Positions 22,598-34,698 of a stretch of 64,000 nucleotides of DNA are shown here, one piece after another. Source of the DNA: Nymphaea colorata. Its lineage: Eukaryota; Streptophyta; Magnoliopsida; Nymphaeales; Nymphaeaceae. Below the pieces are notes generated by a model. That model was given only the letters and a program-made list of their open reading frames with translations, was not told the DNA's origin and made no database searches. A program made the position numbers and the translations under genes. Within the stretch, counting starts at the first letter, position 1, and each line of letters begins with the position of its first letter. The stretch spans positions 18,350,370-18,414,369 of the forward strand of contig NC_045140.1 of the NCBI RefSeq assembly GCF_008831285.2. Direction: 5' to 3'.

Positions 22598-23574
22598 ATG
22601 GCTAATGGCCGCAGCTTCTACAAGAAATCCATGCGCCATTACCAGCAAGCGTGCCGGGAGGACCCAACGTTGTCGACCAACGACGAGAAGTTTCAGCAGA
22701 GGACGACGAGCATGGTGCAGGGCTTCTACTCTCCTGGAGGGGAAGAAGGTAATAGCAGCACCCTCATTCCTTCCTTTGATATCATAAACGAGATTAACTT
22801 AGCTGCTGGGGAGATATTGACCTACAAGCAAGACATAGGTAGCAATGCCCAAATCCTCCCAATGGTCAACAGCTACTTCGAGCTTTGCAAGACGACACTG
22901 GATTCTTTATGTAGTTTGGAGGTACATCTCTCTTGCACCATGAACAAATTGACGGCGTTCCGTGGCAGCTGGCATGTGGATCAGAAGGTGAGGGAAGCAG
23001 TCACATGCGCCGAGGGCGACGTGGGCTGCTTCTTTCTCTCCCTTCCCGGGCTGATCCGAAAGCACGTTCAGATGCTCCACAAGCTGCAGTTGGCGAGGGA
23101 TGAGGAAATGCCAACTAGACCGAGGAGTTTGAAGAACCCAACGCCTCGAAGAGTAATCACGATCATGTTCTGGACTGTGTACGCTGGTGTCGTGATCTTT
23201 TCCATCTTGGCAGCATCCCTGCATGCACCCCCAGTTCTGGCAATGCTCCCCACGGCGGTCATAAGCTTATTGAGCTGGGGTCCTTTCGTCAACTGGGTTG
23301 AAGGTTTTTGGGACATAGCCGAGGAAACTGAGGGGTGGCCGCGGGGGAGAAGAGAATGGTTTTGATTCGAGAACTGGAGGACATCAAACTTTTAACGATA
23401 TGCAATAGGGAGAGAGCAGTCGAAGCTGTGTTGAAGACAATGGCCGAATTGAATGAGCAGGTGGAAAAATGCAACCGTGTGATTTGCAGGGCAAGGAACA
23501 AGTTCTTGCGAGAAAAATTACAGAGCCCCAGAGGCACAAAGATCGTGCTCGAGCATTTACCCATCGGCAAGTAG
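22598..23574 (+). pseudogene. UPF0496 (At14a-like) membrane protein gene with one frame break
   Basis: The gene begins at an ATG in good context (aaaccATGGct). The first 255 codons (22598-23365) give a UPF0496 N-terminus: an ACREDP..STND..FQ.RT motif near residues 18-36, a helical middle, then two adjacent hydrophobic segments near residues 185-230 ending GPFVNWVEGF. After AEETEG the frame runs into a stop. The expected C-terminal helical part (RELEDIKLLTICNRERAVEA, then a coiled coil with EKCNRVICRA) continues in another frame to 23574. One missing G in the GGGG run at about 23332-23335 accounts for this. It may be a real inactivating deletion or a base-calling error. Arabidopsis At14a-like proteins are membrane-associated; biochemical function is poorly known. 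No intron is needed. The promoter is duplicated in inverted form upstream. Confidence 0.75.
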
Positions 23575-26500
23575 TTCGTTTGGAGCAGAAGAAAGACACA
23601 TTTCTTGAGAAGATGTCCGAGTGTTTGAATCAAAGAAGAGCTTTTTCTAAATTTTGTAAGAAACTCACTTTCGGGTTTGTCAAACTTGGGTTTCCCCAGT
23701 AGTGTTAAAAAATACATCACGCAAAAAATGGGTGGCAATCATCCAAATAACGCAATCTAGTCTTACTTGCTTAATTAGTCAGCGGCATATGAATAACAAC
23801 TGCAAAATTGCTCTCTCGTGTGTGCCTGTCTTGCCTGCGTGTCTAAGAATTTGAAAGGACATTATGGAAACTAGACATGCAGATTGGATTGATCTAAGGG
23901 TTACAAAATTTCATGAATCTAACTTATATGTGTAGATTGTACTTGCCAAAGGGCTTTAAAAACGATGGTTTTAATTCTTCCTTGGTTTTTATAACCGCTA
24001 TTCTAAACATTAAATTTCCGTGATGTTTTTACGCCAAAATCGTTGGGAGTTCCTATTCGAGTGAATTCTTGTGGAGAGTGAAATCACTCACTGGATGGTG
24101 AGACTAACCTGTTAACTTGGAAGTGATTCTTCTTGCTATTTCTATTCCTGTTGCTATGTGGGGCAACTAGGACCCACATAATTTAGTTTAATGGGTAGTA
24201 GTGCTCTTCAGTATTTTATTACGCATTTGATGGGTCTAAGATTTTTCTTGAAGGGTGTCTTTATATTTTTGAGATATGCTAATGCAGCGACCATATTTTC
24301 CAATTTCGTTAATGTTTTAAAAACTCGAAGCCTGCTTTAAAATAATTGAAAATTCACAAAACCATGGAAAACTAAAAGTTACTTGGGGCGACTTGACTTT
24401 ATGGGCACAAAGAGGCAAGCGCAAACCCCTCCTCCACCCCCTTTCTATCCCAAATTGACATATACAACTGATTTTGACAGTGGGCGCATTGTGGCCCTAA
24501 GCAGTGTAGGGTAGGCAGTCGCCAAGATGGTATGTTGAAAAGAGAGAAGGGTAATTAGTATTACAGCTGAAGTGCCACCGCAAAGACAGCAGGAGGCCTC
24601 AGACAATCCTACTAATTAGTAAAGGAACCGAAGCTTACAAAAGTATAAAAAGCAAATTGTTTATTACGGCATTTGAGCTACGATAGTATAATCAACTGAC
24701 CATTTATCGCCAGTTGATTATGACATTCCACCGGTGGAATGCCATAATCCCTAAGTTGCCCTCAAATATATACTCGAAATTTTCAAAACTTTCAAATGTC
24801 ATCAGCCAAAAGAGAGGGAGAAAAGGTGGGAGAACCAAGAAGACTGGGCAAGGGAAGGATCCTGATACCTGAAACTGATTTCTTGAGGAACTTTACCTAG
24901 ACAGACTTAGATAATGAGAACTTAGTTCTCACTCATGTGCGCATAATTAAAACTCAAACACTAAAATTTCTCCCACAAAATTCTGAGGAAACACTGGCAA
25001 TATCCTAAGAGCCCCTCCAACGTGACCCAAGCCCTTATTGTTTCCAAAAGAAGGATCTGCGGTGCTCTAAAAAATAATTTAAGCAACAAGAGTCACCAAC
25101 AACTGCGTTCTTGGCTCTATTATTTAGAAGGCACCCAAAAACATGGATACAGATAATCTTGTAAACCAGAAAGAAAGACGACATTGGGCTACCAGCATCA
25201 ACTTTTCTTCGTTTCTTACTGAGTCCTAGGAAATAAGCAAATTGGTGGTTAACAAAAACACTTCTTCAGGTCTTTCACCATGCCGAAACAATGAGAAAGA
25301 TCTACAAACAATGCAAGTGAGAATCAACAATACAAGAGTGTCAGAGAGAAAAAGATCAGCAAGCATATAGCTCAGACAGGGATAACTGTTTCTCTTTTGT
25401 ACACTCATCATTCACACTCCGATTTGCAGTGTTCTCACGAAACAAAAGAAAACAAACTTATCAGAAAAGTATGTGAACCTGAGAGAAACAAATAAAACAA
25501 CAAAAAATAATTTTAATCACATGAAGGGAGAAAAGCCCATGAATCCGCTTCCCAAAACCGGACCTTGGAAAGCAAATCAAGCCCCACTTCCTAATTGTCA
25601 GAAATAGGCAAAACGACTTGTAAAATCTAAAAATCAATATCAGGTTTCACTCGAAAGGGAAGGAAAAGGAAATTGGAGAGGATAGAGACATCAGATCTTC
25701 CTATTAGATCGAACATATTATATTATACCCAACGTTCGTCGCGTATATTCTATGATTCGAAGATATAATCATCTGCCTCCCATCAAACTAACAAAAGAGA
25801 AAAATGATAAGCAGATGGCGGGTCCGTAAAACACCAAGAATGGAGATGAGGTGAGGCGGGCGTGCACCTTACACACAGACAGAGAGGGCGACAGATAAAA
25901 AGAGGGAGAGAGAGATACTGGGAGACGAGGCCAAGAAAGGAAAATAAATAAGCTAAGGTTAGATTAGGGAAAGGGCAGTTGCCGGATGTTGCCGTCGGTC
26001 AGTCGACGGCAGCTGGATTCTTGGGAAAAAAAAAAACAAAAACAAAACAAAACAAAAATGACAATCAAAATCCAGCATCTACCACCAGCATTTGACTGCC
26101 CTACAGGGTTTGTGACCTCATGAGACGCAGCATTGATGGGAGCAACTCCAAGATGCTTTCTCCTGACTCTGAACCGCCACCGGAAGCTCCACCGGTATGC
26201 CACTACATGCTTTAAGGGTCTTCGGCAGCTTCACGGTTTAGACTGCTGACGTGAAGAAAGAAGTAGGAAGGAAGATGAGGGCCTTCTTCGGCCCAAAGGC
26301 TTTGACAAGGCAGAGGGAGAAGAATGAGAAGGGAAAGGTTGTCCGGCGATCGATCCCACCCTTCCTCGAATGATAAATGGCGGTACTGAAACCCTAATTT
26401 GGATTTACGTGCCCGTGTTCAAGTTCAAATCCAGTATCTTATACATATCCAAATGCACCGATTCAAATTTGATCCAATGAGTTGTGGATCGATACTTAGC

Positions 26501-29500
26501 TTTTCCCGTATGAATCTATTTGATTAAAATTCAGATTTGGATAATGGTAGGTTGGTTCGGACAGGGATCATGGGATATGCAAGGTTGGAATTGTTGGAAC
26601 AATCCGGTTTGGATCTTGACGACACCATGTAATGTCGACCATTGGATAGTGGCAGAGCCAAAAGGGAAAGGGGCCGGCAGAGACCGGCTCCCCTCAATAT
26701 TTTTTTTAAAAAATTTATGTGTAAATTAAAAAGAACATTTACTTTATATAAAATTAAAAAAAATTGTTTGGAGTCCTGCCAAAATTTTGAAACTATAATT
26801 CAACTTCTCTCGTGAAAATTCATTGCTCATCTCCTGATATTGGATGCCTTTCAAAAAATTGAATATGAGAAAATGTTAATGTCCGGTTACCAAATTTGGA
26901 TCAGATTTAGATTTAAGAAATAACATCCGATCGAATTTAGATTCAAATATACCCAAATATCCGATCAGATTCAGATCATATTTATTTTTAAAGGTATATC
27001 ATATGCCTAATGTTCTTACATTTTGGAAATCGGTCAAAATTGATTCAAAATTTAAATCAGATTTGGATATGAATGTAGAAATATGATTCAAATCAAATTC
27101 GAATTGTGAAATCAGATTTTGGATTCAGATATGATTTTTTTATTTGTATTTGAATATAAATTTGAATCCAAATATGTGAATATCTGAGAAAGCAGATATA
27201 GTTAAGAATACATCTGATTAGAATATACACCGTTGTCAACTCTACTTCAAGCTCAACCCGAACCCGGTTATCTATAAATTGACTTGAATCATAATCTAAG
27301 ATTAGTTTCACTGAGTTGATCCAGGGGACAATGAATCGATTCACAGCGTCGGTGCACTTATTTCTTGATCGGTTATTATACATGTTAGTAGTTGTTAGGT
27401 AGTAAGGTTTTTTGAGGTTTTAAGGTCGTGTGTGTGCGCTTTCATTTTTTATTCTTCGAAACGATTGACAATTATTTATTAAGTATTGGCAACATTAAGC
27501 TATGAAAAGTTGTTTTGGACCGAGGTATTAGCGTCAGAAAATTATGTACTAAGGATCATTTAAGAATTTCACTTGGTTGAAATTTATAAGATCACAATTT
27601 GATATTTTATATAGTTGCCTGAAATGTTACTGCAAATTTAGCATAAGATCTTCGCTCATTTAGAAACAAGAGTTTTGTGAAACGACAGATTAATGGTACC
27701 TCTTTCACTAGTTCAGCAGCCTACTTGACCAAAAAGATAATCATAGATCTTTTTAAATAACCTTGACAAACTTTAGCTTGTTAGTTTTTTCTAAAAATAA
27801 TAAAATAGTAAGTGTACTTTTTTATTATGCAAATCCCTGGATATATGTACGAATCCTTTATTTTATTGATGTTCTTTATTATATATAGATCTGGAAAGTA
27901 ATTTGACGCCTAATATATAGTGAAATGCCGTAGAAATAACAAAGTGAAAAAAAAAAAATGCCGCAGCAGCTTTTTCCTTTTTTCCATTTTAAATGTTGCA
28001 TGGATCTACTGACCTGCAGCTAAGATCATATTCAACTATTGATTATTCAGCCATAGAATAATCGAGTCATGATCGCCACGAGGAAGCTTACATGTTAGGT
28101 GCAGGTAGAGGTTTCTAAAATAATTAAAGCGACACAAATAGTTAAGGTTCATGTATCAGTGTCACTCCAGCAGGATTAGCCGGAAATGTTGATTATTTTT
28201 TGGCACAAGCACCATTGCATCATTTGTATATATAAACAGGAAGCCGTGAATATATATGTACTTAGTGCACCATTCTTTGCTGTTTCTGACGCGCGCATTA
28301 CATATTTACAGGATGATCATGGAAATATGCAGCAAGATACGGAAGACAAAGGTCACTGTTTGAAGCTCAAGACAGTAGACATCCAGCTATAATATACAGA
28401 GTCCATAGTTTCCACTATAAGAGATTTTTACATCTGATAATTTCAGGAGCGTTGAAAAAAAATGCTTCTACACCTACAACAGTGACGGAGTCACCAGTGC
28501 AAAACTAGTTTTTTTCCTTTCACTCTCATAAAACAACCCACAAAGAAGAAGAAGAGAAAAAAAAGAAGAATGCCCAAAAGCCCAACCGGCACAAAAAGTC
28601 AGGTTGCTTTCTCTTTCAGCCCTTCTTTCAAAAATTTTTAGATTTAGTCCACCAACTTTTGAATCTGCATATCTTTGGAAGCATTGGTTTTTTGTGCTTT
28701 CCTTTTTCTTTTTTGGCTTGGACATGGATCCTCCACATCATGGGGTTCCAAACCTAACAGTATAACAAGAATAGACAATGTGCGAAATGAACTAAAGCTT
28801 GAAATGCTCAAAAAACCAAAGCTTCCAATGATATGCGGATTCAAAAGCGGAAAACTCATGCTTGGAAGCAATATAGTGATAGAGTGAACTCTTCAATGAA
28901 ATTTCAGAAAAAAGAAACCAATTAACAGAGATCATCTTCATCATTTCACACATTTAGTGACATGGAAAGACGGTATGGTCGCATTAGCAACATGATAAGC
29001 ACCCAGATCAGACCATATTAATCCTTTAAACTATTAGAAATTAGCATTCATGCCATACACACACGCAGAAAAGCATCAAAATATTGTCATAAATCCTGAT
29101 ACTATCGTACATGATTCAATTTTCTTTATAGTTTTCACTTTTTAACAGAATAGTTCCGAACAATGAGAAAAATGAAGCTGCTATATATACTATAATAGAA
29201 TGCCAATCAGATCCATCAATCATGTGACTGCACCTATCGTGACTCATGTGTTTCAACTTTCGCAGGGTTCAAAGATGACATTAAATAAAGCCTTTGCTGG
29301 CATATTTCGGCAGCCACAAATTAAGATTTGCTTAGTACAAAGAGCTGGGAAGAGAAAGATCAGAATGCTAACAAGAGAAACAAAGCGCCTATTGACAGAT
29401 GATTCCATGCAGATCATGAAGCCAAAGACAAAACCCAATTGCCGACAACAAAATGAGAAATGGAACAAGCAGTCAAGAATTGGCTACGATTGAAGTGTCC

Positions 29501-32500
29501 GACTCCTTTGGTTCCCAGTGACCCCTATCAAATCGATGATCGAGTAGTTGAAAGAAAACGTACGACAAGCATGTGTCTTGGAATTAATAAAACAACTTGA
29601 GTGACTGCACAGATGTATAATACAAAAGAATAGTTGTGTAAAGCCATTGTTAGCAACCAACATTAATTATGGGCAGTTGAGATTAAACTCCCTTCACTTT
29701 TTTCACCACATCAAATGATGATCCTACCGAAACATAGCAGTGTCTTTCAAGAACTCTATAATGGACCTTCACAGAGACGATCCTACAGATGCGTTTCACT
29801 CTATGAGCAATCAAAGTACTTTTACTGAACTTATTGGTGTTATCTTGGTTAACATTTTCGCTTCTAAACAAGCAATATTCCCCAAGGGTTTCCCAATTAA
29901 GATAGATATCAACTGACCTAGCTTTTTTAAACCCCTCCGTACACATACAGACCCCACTTATTCATAGACTTAATTGATCTATATCCTCCCGATTTTCTTT
30001 TTCAGCTGGCGAATCTTATTTCAGACAGAACATGCTACATTGCAATCCTGCAGCTTAATTTGTGGTCTTTTTTTTTTTTGTCAGATCACCTATTTTGCTA
30101 CAAAATTTGGAACATATATACCTGCGAAACAGTGTACGCACTTTTTCGCTAGATCCAAAGATAGTTGTATAAGGTTTGGCTGTTTTGCATTCATGCCTCT
30201 ATTAAGATTGGCCAGACCAATGTCGACCAAGGCTTACAATAGATGAGGCATGGATTAGTAGGCAGCTCATTTGAAGCTCTTAAGGTGTCAACTGTTTATG
30301 TTGTAAAAAGGAAAACAAGCACCGATATGCAAGTTGAAGTATAATGAGGGTGTGTCATTCCGATACACCAAAACTGGACTTGGTATCTTAAGAAAATGGA
30401 GGGAAGAATGGAAGCTTCATATCTCAGCCAAGCTTAAGCTGAAACACTCTTCCTTCTCAGTCTAGAGTGATGATCCATGAGCACGATGATAACATGGGAA
30501 ACCTACATCTATTTGAAAGAAATTTAAATATGCATCTTACATACAAATGCATATATATCGTTTAATGACAAAATTGTAAATTGTGAAAGTTAAAAATAAT
30601 AAACTAAGAGTTTGGAAATGGATTTTTGAAGAAAAGTTGGAAAAGGATGACTGGATTGCATGAATCTATATTGAACAAATTTCCTTAATAAGTTGCCCTG
30701 ATTGGCATTCACCCCTAGGCATTTAAATTTTTCGTTTTGGAGCAAGGAGACTAGAGCCCTGTAACTGGAAAATTGGTGTTTGATAAAAAGGGTCTGATTG
30801 AAACTTTGAAAGCAGCTTTTGTGGAAAAGAAGCATAGGATAGGTCAGGCAAATGAACCTCATTTTGCGGGCTTAACTGAAGACTAATTGCTAGGGCAGTC
30901 CATGGATATCAATAGAAACGTGGCTACTTCAAGGTTGATGACTTGTTTCTTGCTTTATCAGTTGCTTGTGAAAATAAAGTGTAGAGGCAACACAGTAATG
31001 ATAAGACATACAAATACAAGTATTCATTAAAACGCAAATTTGTAGGATCTAAGTTTTCTCCAGAATCAGCCAAGAGGTTAGATTAGCTCACGATCTTTGG
31101 GAGACGGATCCCAAGAAAATCAATTTATGATGGGAAACGGAGTAAACTATCGCACGATTTCCCACCCATTGAGAAAGCTGGAGAGAAGTGTTGACCTGGA
31201 GTTTCACAGTTGACTGCATCAATATATGTACCGGCAGATCAGCATCCCATGTGCAATTCTCAGCGTTTGCAGATCAGCATGGTGGGTAGACATTAATATT
31301 GAACGTATTGATACGGTCCCATGGAATCAAAGGACTGTCGATCTGGAGCTTGTGCTTGAAGCAAATAATCACTCGGGTGAAATAAATGAAGTGATAGTGA
31401 CGCCATTTTTGTTTTTGTGTGAAGAGATAATCACGTGAACATTCACCGACTTACTTGCCAACATGTGGAACACGAAAACGTCGTCGTTTATTTTTGGCAA
31501 CACGTGAAGTCTATGATCACACTCGGGTTCACCGACCTTTCTAGTGATTCTGATTTTTGGCAACACGAAAACTTCATCTTCTCTTCTAGCTATCCATAAC
31601 ACAAAGGAAAATGACAAAGAAGTGATTGAATTTTCATGGAAGAGAACCACGTTTCGAAGTCGAGTAGGCGATCGATCTTTTATCCCCTACTGCCACGATG
31701 CGAGTTTCTGTAGATTCTAGTGATTCTGATCACCTTTCTCCATGTCTTTCGCCTTTTTCCTGCAGCCGACTTGCTCTTTCTCTCTTCTTCTTTGTATCTT
31801 TCTTTTTCCTTTTTGTTAGTTTTCCATCTTCTGTTTGTTTTCCTTTGGTACCTTCCCAATTTTTTGTGGCACATCACATCACACAAAAAGTTTATCTCAT
31901 CAACGTCCGTCTCTCTCTCCCTCCATCTCTGTGTATACCACTCGCAATTATATCATTTGATATCCCCACCTCTATTAGCAATTCGCCTAATCAGATCTAT
32001 GGCCAAATGTAAACCTGGGTTCGAAATTGGCTTTGGTACTAACCACAACGTCCCAACTGGCCAAAGGACACGAAAACTTGATCAGTATCAGTTAAACATA
32101 AGCGCTTGTTATGGAAATTTTTTATTTGATCTATTATACAGCACCACCCAAACACAAAAACATCTGTATCTATTAAAATTTAAGCCCCAAATCTTATATA
32201 AGTGTTAAAGCGACGGATTCAATGTATTTCGTTTAAATATCAAAGAAGATTTCGAAAAACATTCAGTTTGGATCCATCTTAGTGTAGTCTTCTACATAAA
32301 AGGACGGTGCCGACCGTCATTTGTGTATTAAATAACATTTTAAAGTAAGCCGTCAATTTCAAAACTTTGATAAGTTTTTCACAAATACGTTTAATTAATT
32401 GCCTTCTCATGTGAAAATAATTCCCCTTTCCGTCTCCATGATCCAAAATCTCCAGCGTGCTGGATACCAATTCGTGGTCTGCATCAAAAAATTCAATGGC

Positions 32501-32638
32501 GTATGAGGAGCATGTTTGAGATTGAGTCAAGACTTTTGAAAGCTAGCTGCAATTTCCTCTTATAATAATAATCTATAGGACAGTGTTACCTTTCTTGACG
32601 CAGATGGAGACACATGCACGCGCATGATATTTTCTATA
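23575..32638. other. 9-kb intergenic region, no recognisable gene
   Basis: Contents I can name are: a dispersed repeat fragment at 24047-24150; hairpin-forming palindromes at 24688-24741; a GA-rich stretch near 25860-25940; degenerate TCAGATTTGGAT-like motifs across about 26400-27200; and CT-rich sequence near 31730-31930. Several 70-160-codon ORFs exist (for example minus 25964-26203, plus 28675-28887, minus 29683-29946), but none shows a family signature, splice-supported continuation or duplicate that would support it as a gene. The last 400 bp should contain the promoter of UGT copy 2. Confidence 0.5.
24688..24741. repeat. Pair of adjacent palindromes
   Basis: An 11-bp inverted repeat, ataatcaactg / cagttgattat, with a 12-base loop (24688-24721), is followed two bases later by the perfect 18-bp palindrome cattccaccggtggaatg (24724-24741). 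These may be the end of a small inverted-repeat transposon; no partner end was found. Confidence 0.7.
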
Positions 32639-32688
32639 AGAGTGTGAAAATATGATGCTCTGAAGCGGGTTTCCGTCTACTCCCAACA

Positions 32689-34698
32689 ATGGAAGTCCAG
32701 TGCTCAAGGCCGAAGGTGGTTTTGGTGCCATATCCTGCGCAGGGTCATGTCTCTCCCATGGTTCAACTGGCGTCAGCCTTACACAGTCTTGGCTTCCAAC
32801 CGATCGTCATCAATGCCCAATTCATGCACGATAGATTATTCAACAATGGCGTCGCTCGTGATGATCATGACAGTGGAGTTATTTTTCTCTCCGTTCCGGA
32901 CGGCATCCACGGCGATCGACCTTGCGACTTTGTGAGCATCTTGTTCGCCATGGAGAATGTCATGCCCCCACACCTCGAGAAGATCCTTGAGAGCTTTGGC
33001 CATGGAGAGGAAGGAATTGTCTGTGTGATTACTGATTTGTTGGCATCTTGGGCGATCCGAGTTGCCGAACAGCGCCGAGTTCCGGTTGCCGGGTTCTGGC
33101 CAGCCATGCATGCTACATTCAGTATCGTCAAGTCCATACCAGATCTCATCCAACAGTCTCTAATTTCATCCGTCGATGGTATGTTTAGATTCATTAGATA
33201 TCTTTTTTGGCAACATGCCAATTAAGTCTTTCTTGATATAGTCTTTAATTGAGATTACCAAGGGGTTTGGCATAGCTGGTTGCCCAGCAGCTGATAAAAG
33301 GCCAGGCTGGTTTGCTTTTTGTAGCCATTAACCTCTCTGCATCAGATGGGAGCAGTTTCTTCAGCCATAAGAGGAACAACAAAAAAACAACAAAAGGCAA
33401 AAGGACTAAGGTCTTCAATTCGAAAAATGCTCGAGTTTGATACCTAGAGCTTGTTTTCTTGTCACAAACACAAAAGCATCAGAAAGATCTTTCTTAATTT
33501 CCGGGCACTTCATGCACCCGACTCCTTCTAGGACGGATTTGCACCTTCATCTTTCTTTGTTAAAACGGTTAGAAAAGGTAAAGTAGGCAGCATCTTGTCT
33601 AATCTAGACGCGAGTTCTTCTACTCGATCACGTGAAGTAAAATTTTATAGTTATTAGAATAAGTTAAGAAAGTCGTTGGTTGTTCCGCCATCTTGTCTGT
33701 CTGATCTCTTTTAATTTATTGCAGGTGCTCCATTAGTGGAAGGAACGGTGAGCTTCCTACCTTCTGATCTTCCGAAGCTACGGCCAGAGCATCTACCATG
33801 GTACAGTCCAGATCCTGTTGTCCGTCTGGTCAGGTTCAAGTTCTGGTTGGAAGTCTTGCACAGGTCAAGCGCCGTAAAATGTGTCCTAATCAACTCATTT
33901 GCAGCCGAAAATAGAGCACTTGGCATGGAGGCAGGCCCAAATATTGACCCAATTTCTTCTCCACTAGACCCACATGTGTTTCATGTAGGCCCTCTAACGA
34001 GAAAGGTTGATCACAATCTCAGCATGTGGGAGGAAGATGGTAGTTGCACCAGCTGGCTGGCCAAGCAAGCCAGGGGTTCTGTGATGTATGTATCATTCGG
34101 AAGCTGGGTTAAACTCTCTCCCCAACACCATGTGGTCGAATTAGCCATGGCGTTGGAAGCCACGACTTGGCCATTTCTATGGTCACTGAGAGCACCATGG
34201 CAAGCCATGCTCCCTACTGGGTTCATTGAGAGGGTTGGATCTAGGGGGAAGGTGGTGGAATGGGCGCCACAGAGAGAGGTCCTATCTAGTGACGCTGTTG
34301 GTTGCTTCCTTACTCACTGCGGTTGGAATTCGACCTTGGAGGCCATAATCGCCGGGCAGCCGCTTCTGTGTTGGCCGGTTTCCGGTGACGAGGGAATCAA
34401 CTGTGAGTTTATTGTGAAGGTTTGGAGGGTGGGAACCAAATTGGAAGGCAAGGGGATGGATGAGATAAAGGAAGGGATGTTGAAGATGATCTGTCAGAAG
34501 GAAGAGCTGAAGAGGAATATGGAGGCAATGAGGGAAAGGGTGCTGGGAATTGAAGGGGAGTTGATGGCAGAGGAGAGCCTTAAGTCTTTCAGGGATATTA
34601 TCATGAAGAAGCATAGGACTAAGCCGGATAATGTAAAAGCAGAATCCCTGACAAGATCTGGGTCGCTTATTTGCCCACCCTTGGAAGGCAAATCTTGA
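32689..34698 (+). CDS. UGT82A1: UDP-glycosyltransferase, UGT82A1-like (copy 2)
   Basis: This is the same two-exon structure as copy 1: exon 1 is 32689-33178, exon 2 is 33725-34698, 487 residues. The intron is about 160 bp shorter. Differences from copy 1 (copy 1 first) are M65I, A94P, V114I, Y144F, T213A, W216C, an R/G change in EARPN, an F/C change in KMIFQK and a P/T change near the C-terminus. His20, Asp116 and the complete PSPG box ending SGDE are unchanged. The W216C and F/C changes add cysteines and are the least conservative. Both copies look translatable, so redundancy or early divergence in acceptor or expression is possible. About 400 bp of its own upstream sequence is visible, unlike copy 1. 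Confidence 0.9.

Noticed and set aside
22226-22648. 140- and 122-codon minus-strand ORFs with repeated WFRKAYHRQT-like peptides
   Set aside because: They are a side effect of a 42-bp repeat, a multiple of three, being free of stops. The real gene is on the other strand and starts after the array.
28474-28887. Overlapping 70-83-codon ORFs on both strands
   Set aside because: Short, overlapping and without family features; one has a hydrophobic start that could be chance in T-rich sequence.
29683-29946. 87-codon minus ORF with a fairly protein-like composition
   Set aside because: I could not place it in any family or extend it by splicing; kept only as unexplained.
31698-32208. Two overlapping plus ORFs of 104 and 162 codons
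   Set aside because: CT-rich low-complexity sequence gives Ser/Phe/Leu-rich peptides in two frames with no domain or duplicate support.
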